The notes under the pieces: model-generated
Seen by the model: the letters and a program-made list of their open reading frames with translations, nothing else
Told to the model about the DNA's origin: nothing
Databases searched by the model: none
Program-made: the position numbers and the translations under genes
Shown: positions 1 through 7,585 of the stretch, piece by piece
Layout: each line of letters opens with the position of its first letter
Numbering within the stretch: the first letter of the stretch is position 1
Assembly: GCA_021780935.1 (NCBI GenBank)
Contig: JAJXXT010000031.1
Coordinates: 1 to 24,475 of the forward strand
DNA from: Pseudomonadota bacterium
GTDB taxonomy: Bacteria > Pseudomonadota > Alphaproteobacteria > Acetobacterales > Acetobacteraceae
DNA: 24,475 bases
Reading direction: 5' to 3'

Positions 1-38
1 AACGCCCATTCCGCATCGCTCAAAAGCCCTCGGACCAC
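1..38 (-). CDS. IS5-family transposase, N-terminus only (runs off left edge)
   Basis: The minus strand reads into the left edge from a GTG at 38 and encodes VVRGLLSDAEWA followed by the window end. The RGLLSDAEWA string is typical of the extreme N-terminus of one group of IS5-family DDE transposases. A purine-rich GGGAG lies about seven bases upstream of the GTG, and an in-frame TGA lies a few codons further upstream, which supports this start. Only about 12 residues are visible, so no catalytic residue can be checked and it is unknown whether the rest of the element is intact. The alternative is a chance match or a short transposase relic. Confidence 0.55.
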   Translation of the reverse strand, partial: MVRGLLSDAEWA

Positions 39-77
39 CGCTGATCTCCCGCACGAAGATCAGCTTCGAATCATCCT

Positions 78-101
78 CCGACGCGTCGGGGGAATCCCCC
101 C
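78..101. repeat. Overlapping palindromes, possibly near the IS outer end
   Basis: Positions 78-89 form a perfect 12-bp palindrome (CCGACGCGTCGG). It overlaps a near-palindrome of five G, AAT and five C at 88-100. Both lie 40-60 bp upstream of the transposase start, where an IS5-type terminal inverted repeat would be expected. The element boundary and target duplication cannot be fixed because the other end is outside the window. Confidence 0.3.
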
Positions 102-189
102 TACCCGCTTTGTCCACGCCGCCTAGCTTGGCCGACCTCATCTGGCGTGGAGGGCGGCATGCAGGGAGCCCGTAGGCGGATGCCTTGTC

Positions 190-1032
190 TCACCTCACCG
201 TCGTCTCGGTACGAGCCCGAGATTTCTTGTGCGATTGCGGAATATTCGGCGTCTCGTCCTTCGTTGTCTGTCGCTGCTGCGGTGCGAATGCGATGATCTC
301 GATCGCCGCCTGTAGCTCCGTGACGATCTCGGCCACGCGTTGGTCGGTGAGGAACGACGCGGGGGCCGACACAGAGATTGCCGCGGAGGCCTGACCATTG
401 CGGTTGCGGATCGGAAGCGCGATGCCGCCGCACTCCGGCACGAATTTCCCGCGGTCGAGCGCGTAGCCGCGCGCCAGCGTCTCGGCGACGAAGCGGCGCA
501 CATGCGTCTCCCCATAACCGCGCGCGACAAAGCCGGCGGCGTTATGCGTGAGGATCAGTTCGCGCATCGGCGCATCGAGCGTGATCAGGATGGCGGCCGC
601 CGCCGGCCCCAGGCCCAGCGGCAGTCGATCGCCGATGCCGCTGGTGAGTGCCTGCAGCGGCGCGGAGCCCACATTCATGTCCAGCACCACCATGTCGAAC
701 CCCGCGCGCTCCAGCAGGTAGACCGTGCAACCATGACGCAAAGCCGTCTTGGCAAGCAGCGGCCGCCAATGGGTCAGCCGGTCGTGCACGGCACCATCGA
801 GCTGCGCCAGCGCGAAGATGGCGGGGCCGAGGCGGTATCGGCCATGCCCCTGCTTCTCGATAAAACCGTATCGGCTGAGCGCTGTCAGGGTCCGGTGGGT
901 GCCCGGCTTGCCCTCCCCGAGGGCCTGCGCCACGTCACCCAGACTGAGCCCCTGCGAACCGGCACGCCCGACAATCAGCAGGGCGCGCGCAGCGCGCTCG
1001 GCATTCGACGAGGAGGAGCGCTCGGTCGTCAT
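190..1032 (-). CDS. IclR-family transcriptional regulator
   Basis: This 280-aa protein has the IclR layout. An N-terminal winged helix-turn-helix spans about residues 11-65 (LGDVAQALGEGKPGTHRTL, then the YGFIEK wing region). The C-terminal effector-binding domain spans about 75-250 and includes the ARGYALDRGKF and GGIALPIRN segments usual for the family. IclR proteins bind small organic acids or catabolic intermediates and control adjacent catabolic genes, often those transcribed divergently. Here it is divergent from hyuA with 259 bp between the starts, so it is the likely regulator of the hyu/ABC cluster. About 30 residues after the effector domain are charged, Gln/Lys/Arg-rich and look disordered, making the protein slightly longer than typical members (about 250-270 aa). 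Family assignment is secure; ligand and repressor or activator role are unknown. Confidence 0.9.
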   Translation of the reverse strand: MTTERSSSSNAERAARALLIVGRAGSQGLSLGDVAQALGEGKPGTHRTLTALSRYGFIEKQGHGRYRLGPAIFALAQLDGAVHDRLTHWRPLLAKTALRHGCTVYLLERAGFDMVVLDMNVGSAPLQALTSGIGDRLPLGLGPAAAAILITLDAPMRELILTHNAAGFVARGYGETHVRRFVAETLARGYALDRGKFVPECGGIALPIRNRNGQASAAISVSAPASFLTDQRVAEIVTELQAAIEIIAFAPQQRQTTKDETPNIPQSHKKSRARTETTVR

Positions 1033-1291
1033 CGTAATCCCAATAAACAGAATTTCGAGACGCCGCTAGTCCAAATATCGAAATATCCTTGACGGGATAA
1101 GAAGGGGGAGCGAGAGTTTTTGCCGGACCAGCTTTTTGCCGCACCGGCTTTTGCGGGGCTGCTCGGTCATCCTGTTGCCGAATGGCCGTTCCGTCTTTTC
1201 TCGGAATGGTTTGAAGGGCGCAGGCTGGCTCAGCGGTGCCCACCGGGAATGGCGCTGGCCGGATCGCCGCCGGCAGTAAAAAGGATGACTC
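1033..1291. promoter_or_regulatory. Divergent control region between iclR-type gene and hyuA
   Basis: This 259-bp gap holds no gene and is AT-richer than its surroundings at 1040-1100. A perfect 7-bp inverted repeat, ATTTCGA (1052-1058) and TCGAAAT (1078-1084), is followed by a shorter one, TATCC (1086-1090) and GGATA (1095-1099). The second contains TTGACG (1089-1094), which could serve as a -35 element towards hyuA, but no convincing -10 follows at the right distance. These repeats are the best candidates for the regulator's operator. That is inference from position and symmetry, not a recognised consensus. An AAAAGGAT ribosome-binding site (1279-1286) precedes the hyuA ATG. Confidence 0.4.
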
Positions 1292-3343
1292 ATGGCGTGG
1301 CGTGTCGGCGTTGATTCCGGTGGGACGTTCACGGATGTTTGCCTGTTCGACGACGCCAGCGGGCGCGTCGAGGTATGGAAGGTGTCCTCGACCCCGGACG
1401 ATCCCTCGCGCGGCATTTCCCAGGGTGTGGAGGAGGGTACCGGCGGCGTCGGCGCCGCGGTGGCGGATGTCGCCTATTTCGGACACGGAACGACAGTCGG
1501 CACCAACGCACTGATCCAGCATCGCGGCGCGCGCACCGGACTGATCACCACGGAGGGCTTTCGTGACCTGCTGGAGATCGGGCGGCAAAAACGGCCGGAT
1601 CTCTATGATTTGCAGGCAGACAAGCCGGAAGTGCTGATCGCGCGGGACCTGCGTCTCGAGGTGCCGGAACGGGTCCTGTTCGACGGGCGGATCGAGACGG
1701 CGCTCGATGAGCGTGCGGTGCGCGAGGCGGCGCGGGCGTTGCGGGCGGCCGGCGTGCAAGCGGTGGCGGTCGCCTTTCTCTACGGTTTCGTCCGCCCGGA
1801 GCACGAGGCGGCAGTGCTGCGCATCGTGGCCGAGGAATTTCCCGAGGCTTTCGCCTGCGCGAGCCATGGTGTGGCGCCGGAGTTCCGCGAATACGAGCGG
1901 CTGTCGACGGTCGTGGTGAATGCCTATCTCGGGCCGGTGATGCAGGGCTACATCCGGCGCCTCGGCGAGCGTCTGGCCGCCCTTGGCCTCACCGTGCCGC
2001 CGCATCTCACGCAATCCAACGGCGGTGTCATCGGTTTTGAGCAAGCCGGCCGCATGCCGGTGCGCACTGTGCTCTCCGGCCCCTCGACCGGTGTGATCGC
2101 AGCCCAGGAAGTCGGCCGCATGGCCGGCATCGGCAACATCATCACCTTTGACATGGGCGGCACCAGCACCGACGTGGCGCTGCTGCAGGACGGGGTATGC
2201 CGCCTTGCCACCGAGGCGGTGGTGCACGGTTACCCGATCAAGGCGCCGATGCTCGACATCCATACCGTCGGCGCCGGCGGCGGCTCGATTGCGTATGTGG
2301 ATAGTGGCGGCCTGCTGAAGGTGGGGCCACGCAGTGCGGGTGCCTTCCCGGGGCCCGTCTGTTACGGCAACGGCAACGAGGAGCCGACCGTGACGGACGC
2401 CAACGTCGTGTTGCAAACGCTGAACCCGGCGTATCTGCTTGGTGGGCGCATGCGGGTGGACCAGGCACTGGCAAAAAGTGCGATCCAACGCCTGGCGGAC
2501 CAGCTCGGCATGGACCTCATGGCGACGGCACAGGGGATTCTCTCCGTCGTCACCGCCAACATGGCGCGTGCGATCCGTGTCATCTCGGTGCAGCGCGGGC
2601 ACGATCCGCGTGACTACACCCTGGCCGCCTTCGGCGGTGCCGGGCCGCTGCACGCCGCGCGGCTGGCACGCGAACTCGATATCAGCCGCATTCTGGTGCC
2701 ACGCTATCCGGGCATTCTCTGCGCCATGGGATTGCTGCTGACGGATTTGCGCGCGGATTTTGCCACCACGCGGCTCACCACGCTGGGGCATGCAGCCCTC
2801 GACGACATGAGCGGGGCCTTCGCCGACCTCACGCGCCAGGCCGAGGGCTGGTTCGCGGCCGAGCATATCGGGCTCACGGCAAGGCGCATCACGCGCACGG
2901 TCGACATGCGCTATGCCGGCCAGAACTACGAGATTGCCGTGCCGGTACCGGAAGGGCCGGTGGGACCGGCAACTCTGGACGCGCTGGCGGACGGATTCGC
3001 CCGGGCTCATGAGCGGCTCTACGGCTTTGTCGCCGAGGGCGAGCCCGTACAGCTTGTGACGTTTCGCGTCGAGGCCACGGGGCTGGTCCGTAAGGCCGAG
3101 TTTCGCAGGCTGGCGGAGCGTGGGCCCGATGCCGCTGCGGCGATGGTCGGCAGCCGCGAGGTGTGGCTGGCGGAGGAGGCGCGTTTCGTCACCTGCCCGG
3201 TCTATGATCGCGCCAGACTCGATGCGGGCAATCGGATCGCTGGGCCCGCCATCGTCGAGCAGATGGACGCAACGACGGTGGTGCTGCCCGGCATGACAGC
3301 CCGCGTCGACGCCTATGCCAACTTGATCCTGGAGGCCGCGTGA
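1292..3343 (+). CDS. hyuA: Hydantoinase/oxoprolinase family protein, A subunit (HyuA type)
   Basis: This 683-aa protein matches the ATP-binding subunit of the hydantoinase A / 5-oxoprolinase / acetone carboxylase beta superfamily. Visible hallmarks are an N-terminal phosphate loop VDSGGTFTD (residues 7-15), GHGTTVGTNAL (64-74), SGPSTGVIA (262-270), the second phosphate loop FDMGGTSTDVALL (286-298), the glycine-rich VGAGGGSIA (326-334), and the VGPRSAGAFPGPVCYG block around 344-359. Family members use ATP to activate a cyclic amide or ketone. Relatives act on N-methylhydantoin, 5-oxoproline, caprolactam, acetone or acetophenone. The ATG is chosen for its AAAAGGAT ribosome-binding site. The stop overlaps the hyuB start by 4 bp (GTGA), so the two subunits are translationally coupled, as expected for a heteromeric enzyme. 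The gene symbol denotes the family; the substrate is not determined. Confidence 0.9.
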   Translation: MAWRVGVDSGGTFTDVCLFDDASGRVEVWKVSSTPDDPSRGISQGVEEGTGGVGAAVADVAYFGHGTTVGTNALIQHRGARTGLITTEGFRDLLEIGRQKRPDLYDLQADKPEVLIARDLRLEVPERVLFDGRIETALDERAVREAARALRAAGVQAVAVAFLYGFVRPEHEAAVLRIVAEEFPEAFACASHGVAPEFREYERLSTVVVNAYLGPVMQGYIRRLGERLAALGLTVPPHLTQSNGGVIGFEQAGRMPVRTVLSGPSTGVIAAQEVGRMAGIGNIITFDMGGTSTDVALLQDGVCRLATEAVVHGYPIKAPMLDIHTVGAGGGSIAYVDSGGLLKVGPRSAGAFPGPVCYGNGNEEPTVTDANVVLQTLNPAYLLGGRMRVDQALAKSAIQRLADQLGMDLMATAQGILSVVTANMARAIRVISVQRGHDPRDYTLAAFGGAGPLHAARLARELDISRILVPRYPGILCAMGLLLTDLRADFATTRLTTLGHAALDDMSGAFADLTRQAEGWFAAEHIGLTARRITRTVDMRYAGQNYEIAVPVPEGPVGPATLDALADGFARAHERLYGFVAEGEPVQLVTFRVEATGLVRKAEFRRLAERGPDAAAAMVGSREVWLAEEARFVTCPVYDRARLDAGNRIAGPAIVEQMDATTVVLPGMTARVDAYANLILEAA

Positions 3344-4998
3344 ATCAGGTTCGTCCTGTCGCCGCCGGTGCCGGCATCGATCCGATTACCGTGGAGGTGA
3401 TCGGCAGCGCGCTCGCCTCCATCACCGAGGAGATGGGCGAGACGCTCGTACGCGCGAGCTATTCGACCAACATCAAGGAGCGACGCGACTGCTCGACCGC
3501 GCTGTTCAACGCGCGTGGCGACACGCTCTGCCAGGCCGAGCATATTCCGATGCATCTCGGCAGCTTCATTGGCATCCTGCCGCATATCCTCAAGCGCCAC
3601 CCGGTGGCACAGATGCAGCCGGGCGACGTGTTCATCGGTAACGACGCCTACGAGGGCGGCGGCACGCATCTGCCGGACTTCGTGCTGGCGGAACCGATTT
3701 TTGTCGATGGCGAGATCATTGCCTGGGCGGTGAACACGGCACACCACGCCGATTTCGCCGATCGCGGACACGCGCATATCTACCAGGAAGGTCTGCGTAT
3801 CCCGCCGATCCGCCTCTATCGGGCGGGCGTGTTGCAGCAGGACGTTCAGGAACTGATTCTTCTCAACTGCCAGGTGCCACGCGAACGGCTCTCCGATCTG
3901 CGCGCGCAGATGGCAGCAAACCGGCTCGGCGTGCAGCGGATGACCGCCCTCTGTGCCAAATACGGCCGCGACACCGTGCTCGCTGCCGGCGACGCGCTGC
4001 TCGACTACGCCGAACGCAAGATGCGCGCGGGAATCGCTGCGATCCCCGACGGCACCTATCACTTCGCCGACCTGTTCGACAACCCGGAGACCAACGAGGA
4101 ACTGCCGGTTTCCTGCGCCATCACCGTCGCCGGCGAGGCGATGCGGCTGGTGTTCGACGCGCCGCCCCAGGTGCGTGCCGGGCTCAACATGGTGTTCACG
4201 GCGCTGCTCTCGACGGTCTATTACGCTGTAAAAACGGTGGTGGACCCAACCGTGCTGCCGAATGCGGGGCTGGCGCGCCCGCTCACGGTCGAGGCGCGTG
4301 AGGGAAGTATCCTCAACTGCACGCATCCCGCCGCGGTGAACGGGCGCATCGCCGCCTGCCAGCGCGTGGTCGACCTGATCCACGGGGCGCTGGCGCAGGT
4401 CGTGCCGGGACGCGTGACGGCGGCGAGCAACGGCGCGGTCGCCTCCGCGACCTTCGTGGGGGAGCGGCCGGACGATGGTTCGATCTGGGTGTACCTCGAA
4501 ACCATCGGCGGCGGATCCGGAGCCCGGGCAACGAAGGACGGGCTCGACGGCGTGCATGTGCACATGACCAACACCTCGAACCTGCCGGCCGAGGCGCTAG
4601 AACTTGAATACCCGCTGACGTTGCTGCGATACGAACTGGTGGACGGCTCGGGGGGGGGCGGCACGCATCGCGGCGGCATGGGGTTGCGGCGGGTGTATCG
4701 CGCCGAGGCACCGTGCCGGGTACGCATCGACAGCTCGCGGCTGCGCTCAGCGCCCTGGGGGCTGGCGGGCGGGCTTTCCGGCGGCCGCGGAGAGTTCGTC
4801 TACGGCCCAGGTGTCGAGCCGTTCGACCATGGCTCGGGCAAGTTGGAAGTGGGCCAGGTGATCGCGATCGTGACGCCGGGCGCTGGCGGCTACGGGCCGC
4901 CAGGCGGACGTGACGCGGACGCTGTTCGCCGTGACCTCGCGGAAATGCGGATTGACCGGAGGACCGCCGAGCGCGTGTATAATTTCGCCGAGCCGTAG
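3340..4998 (+). CDS. hyuB: Hydantoinase/oxoprolinase family protein, B subunit (HyuB type)
   Basis: This 552-aa protein starts at a GTG that overlaps the hyuA stop (GTGA), with GGAGG at 3331-3335. It has the HyuB signature blocks: DPITVEVIGSAL near residue 14, the NDAYEGGGTHLPD block (101-113), AHHADFADR (134-142, a likely metal-ligand region in this superfamily), and a C-terminal glycine-rich part with GGSGARATKDG, THRGGMG and GGYGPP. The B subunit partners the ATP-binding A subunit in ATP-dependent ring opening of hydantoin-like or lactam substrates, or in carboxylation in the acetone carboxylase branch. No third, small carboxylase-type subunit follows, so a ring-opening amidohydrolase is more likely than a carboxylase. 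An uninterrupted run of nine G at 4650-4658 lies inside the coding sequence. Substrate unknown. Confidence 0.9.
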   Translation: MNQVRPVAAGAGIDPITVEVIGSALASITEEMGETLVRASYSTNIKERRDCSTALFNARGDTLCQAEHIPMHLGSFIGILPHILKRHPVAQMQPGDVFIGNDAYEGGGTHLPDFVLAEPIFVDGEIIAWAVNTAHHADFADRGHAHIYQEGLRIPPIRLYRAGVLQQDVQELILLNCQVPRERLSDLRAQMAANRLGVQRMTALCAKYGRDTVLAAGDALLDYAERKMRAGIAAIPDGTYHFADLFDNPETNEELPVSCAITVAGEAMRLVFDAPPQVRAGLNMVFTALLSTVYYAVKTVVDPTVLPNAGLARPLTVEAREGSILNCTHPAAVNGRIAACQRVVDLIHGALAQVVPGRVTAASNGAVASATFVGERPDDGSIWVYLETIGGGSGARATKDGLDGVHVHMTNTSNLPAEALELEYPLTLLRYELVDGSGGGGTHRGGMGLRRVYRAEAPCRVRIDSSRLRSAPWGLAGGLSGGRGEFVYGPGVEPFDHGSGKLEVGQVIAIVTPGAGGYGPPGGRDADAVRRDLAEMRIDRRTAERVYNFAEP

Positions 4999-5056
4999 AC
5001 ATCGCCGCCACCGTGCCGGGCGCAGCCGGCCAGACCACAGGGAACAGGAGGGAGAC

Positions 5057-6574
5057 ATGGCTTCATTGTCGCGCCGTGAGTGGCTGATCGGGGCTGCCGC
5101 CCTGCCGGCATTCGCGCAGACCGCATCCGCTGGCGTGCCGGCGACACTGCGCTTCGGGCTGTCGTCCTATCCGCCGAGCCTGCAGCCCTGGGCCAATACC
5201 GGCACCGCGGCGCTGACCGTCAAGACATTGCTCCATCGCGGCCTGCTTATGTTCGACGACAAGGGCCAAGTGGCGGGGGCCCTGGCCAGCAGCTGGGGGC
5301 GCGACGGCACCAGGGGCTGGCATTTCACGCTACGCGACGCGGTGTTTCACAACGGCGCGCCGGTGACGTCCGCCGATGTGAAATGGTCGCTTGAGCAGAT
5401 CATGGCCCCCACCTCCACGGCTTATCTGCGCGGCCAGTTCGGGGTCATTTCCGCGATCGAGACGCCGGATGCGAAGACGATACGTATCGTCACCAAACAG
5501 CCGATCGTGACGCTGCCGCTGATGCTCGCGACGCCGTTCGCGCCGATCATTGCCAAGGGGTCGCTGAACGCGGTTGGCGGCATCGGCGCGGGGCCCTACA
5601 CGCTCCGCTCGCATGAGCAGGGCGTCTCCCTGGAGTTTGCGGCATTTCCGAAATTCTACCAGGCTGGCCATCCGAAGTTGAGGCGTATCCACATGCCTGT
5701 CTATGCCGACGAGAACGCGCGCGTCGCGGCGTTGCAGTCTGGTGACGTGGACATGATCGAGTATGTTCCGTGGCAGTCGATGACGGCGATCGAAAAGAAC
5801 CCGAAGCTGCGTCTGAACACCGTCAACGGTCCATACATGGCGCTGGCATTCAACGGAGGCTCCGGGCCGTTCAAGGACGAGCGGCTGCGCCAGGCCGTCG
5901 CGCACGCGATCCGGCGGCAGGATATCGTCGCCGCCGCGTTCTACGGTCGCGGCACGGTGCTTGAAGGCCTGCCGATCACCGAGACGAGCCCGTTCTACGA
6001 TCCGAAATATGCTCACGGATGGAACTACGACCCGACGCTCGCCAAAAAACTGATGGCCGACGCCGGCGTGCCGGGCGGCTTCAGCTGCACGTTGCTTTCG
6101 ACCGCGCAATACGGGATGCATCTGGCGACCGCGCAGGTGGTGCAGCAGCACCTCGGTGAGGTCGGGATCAAGGTGAAACTCGATCTGCCCGACTGGGCGA
6201 CGCGCGTCGCAATGGGCAATCGCGGACAGTACGAGTTTTGTGTGCAGGGGCAAACCGCGGACAACAACGACCCCGATGGGCTCTCGGCGTATATCGATGG
6301 CACCCTGCCGCCGGACAACTCCCGCAGCTATCATCTGCCGACGCCGGAAATTCACAAGCTGCTGGTTGAGGGACGCGCCGAGTTCGACCCCACAAAACGC
6401 CGCGCCATCTATGACGAGTTGCAGAAGGTCGCGCTCAAGGTGGTGCCGCTGGCCTCGCTGTGCTGGCGTGAGCAGGGCTACGCGATGAAGAAAAATGTCC
6501 GCGGCTTTACCAACATGCCCGGCGGGCTCAACTTCTATTCCGGCTACTCCCTGGAGAACGTATACTTCGCATGA
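5057..6574 (+). CDS. Family-5 ABC transporter substrate-binding protein (first copy)
   Basis: This 505-aa periplasmic solute-binding protein is of the DppA/OppA (SBP_bac_5) type. The ATG at 5057 is preferred over upstream in-frame starts because AGGAGGGAG (5047-5055) precedes it and the protein then begins with an export signal. The signal carries a twin-arginine-like SRREWL (residues 5-10), a hydrophobic stretch and a probable cleavage after TASA (25). Family features include LRDAVFHNGAPVTSADV around residues 95-110, YADENARVAALQSGDVDMIEY in the middle, and AVAHAIRRQDI. It captures a peptide, opine, nickel-chelate or similar ligand and delivers it to the permeases encoded directly downstream. 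It lies 58 bp after hyuB on the same strand, so it is probably in the hyu operon. A paralogue of identical length lies at 12092-13609. Ligand cannot be read from sequence. Confidence 0.92.
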   Translation: MASLSRREWLIGAAALPAFAQTASAGVPATLRFGLSSYPPSLQPWANTGTAALTVKTLLHRGLLMFDDKGQVAGALASSWGRDGTRGWHFTLRDAVFHNGAPVTSADVKWSLEQIMAPTSTAYLRGQFGVISAIETPDAKTIRIVTKQPIVTLPLMLATPFAPIIAKGSLNAVGGIGAGPYTLRSHEQGVSLEFAAFPKFYQAGHPKLRRIHMPVYADENARVAALQSGDVDMIEYVPWQSMTAIEKNPKLRLNTVNGPYMALAFNGGSGPFKDERLRQAVAHAIRRQDIVAAAFYGRGTVLEGLPITETSPFYDPKYAHGWNYDPTLAKKLMADAGVPGGFSCTLLSTAQYGMHLATAQVVQQHLGEVGIKVKLDLPDWATRVAMGNRGQYEFCVQGQTADNNDPDGLSAYIDGTLPPDNSRSYHLPTPEIHKLLVEGRAEFDPTKRRAIYDELQKVALKVVPLASLCWREQGYAMKKNVRGFTNMPGGLNFYSGYSLENVYFA

Positions 6575-6634
6575 TGCCGCGCCACGCCGACCACCGCAGA
6601 CCGGAAGGCGGAGCACCGGAGCCGCTGCCCTGAG

Positions 6635-7585
6635 ATGCTCTATGTGCTGAAGCGGGTCGGCATTTCGCTGCTTCTGGTCTGGGTGGTGGCCACGATCGTT
6701 TTCCTGGCCATCCGGATGGTCCCGGGGGATCCGGCCGAAATCCTGTTGAGCCAGGGAGGCATCGCGCCCGATCCGGCAGCGGTGGTGCAGCTTCGGGCCC
6801 AGCTGGGGCTCAACCAGCCGCTGGGCATGCAGTATGTCGAGGACATGCGGCAGTTGCTGGCGGGTAATCTTGGGCAATCGATGCAGGACCAGTCGCCGGT
6901 GGCCAACGAGATCCTGCGCCGGCTGCCGCGTACCCTGGAGCTGATCGCGGCGGCCGCAATCCTCGCCGTGCTGGTGGGGCTGCCCGGTGGGTTGCTGGCG
7001 GCGATGTGGCGCGGCGGGTGGTTCGACCGCCTCGCCTCGTGGCTTGCCGCGATCGCGCTCGCGGTGCCGATCTTCGTCGTCGGGACGCTGATGGTCGAGA
7101 TCTTCGCGCTGGGGCTGCACTGGGCGCCTGCGGGCGGCTATGTTTCCTTCGCGCGCCATCCGCTGCGCCACCTGGCGCTGCTGGCGATGCCGGCGGCGAC
7201 GATCGCGATCGGGCTCGCCGCGATCCTGTTCCGCATGACCCGCGCCGCCGTGCTCGATGTCTCGATGCGCGATTATGTTCGTACGGCGCGCGCCAAGGGG
7301 GTGGCACCGCGGCGCATCCTGGTGCGCCATGTGCTGCGCAACGCGCTGATGCCGATCGTGACCGTGCTGGCGCTCAACCTCGGCTCGCTGCTCGGCGGCA
7401 CGGTCCTGGTGGAATACGTGTTCAACTGGCCCGGGCTTTCGGGGCTGCTGGTGGAAGCGGTGAACGCGCGCGACTATCCCGAAGTGCAAGGCGTGGTACT
7501 GGTGATTTCCGTGCTGTTCGTAGCGCTGAACCTGGCGGTGGACCTCATCTACGCGGTGCTCGATCCGCGAGTGCGGCACGGCTGA
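6635..7585 (+). CDS. ABC transporter permease, DppB/OppB type
   Basis: This 316-aa inner-membrane permease has about six hydrophobic segments, starting with residues 8-27. The family's N-terminal IRMVPGDPAE motif is at about 26-34, with a QLGLNQPL segment near 56-63. The cytoplasmic EAA coupling loop spans about 213-236 (DYVRTARAKGVAPRRILVRH), where the ATPase docks. The C-terminus ends with VLDPRVRHG, as is common in DppB proteins. Its stop shares one base with the ATG of the next gene (TGATG), so the two permeases are coupled. The ribosome-binding site before 6635 is weak. It forms the translocation pore together with the permease half of the following fusion protein. Confidence 0.92.
   Translation: MLYVLKRVGISLLLVWVVATIVFLAIRMVPGDPAEILLSQGGIAPDPAAVVQLRAQLGLNQPLGMQYVEDMRQLLAGNLGQSMQDQSPVANEILRRLPRTLELIAAAAILAVLVGLPGGLLAAMWRGGWFDRLASWLAAIALAVPIFVVGTLMVEIFALGLHWAPAGGYVSFARHPLRHLALLAMPAATIAIGLAAILFRMTRAAVLDVSMRDYVRTARAKGVAPRRILVRHVLRNALMPIVTVLALNLGSLLGGTVLVEYVFNWPGLSGLLVEAVNARDYPEVQGVVLVISVLFVALNLAVDLIYAVLDPRVRHG

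Noticed and set aside
1089..1117. TTGACG as a full hyuA promoter
   Set aside because: The -35 is good, but the hexamer at 17-bp spacing (GAGAGT) is a poor -10; kept only as part of the control region.
935..3010. Long minus-strand open frame (691 codons) opposite hyuA
   Set aside because: Its His/Arg/Gln-rich translation is the antisense reflection of the high-GC hyuA codons and resembles no protein.
1292..4998. Acetone or acetophenone carboxylase
   Set aside because: HyuAB-like subunits occur in these enzymes, but no small third carboxylase subunit is present, and the linked importer and creatininase homologue favour an amide substrate.
7006..7584. Upstream extension of the permease-ATPase fusion
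   Set aside because: The extra codons overlap the DppB gene in another frame and read as Arg/Ala-rich noise; the ATG at 7585 overlapping the DppB stop is the normal coupled start.
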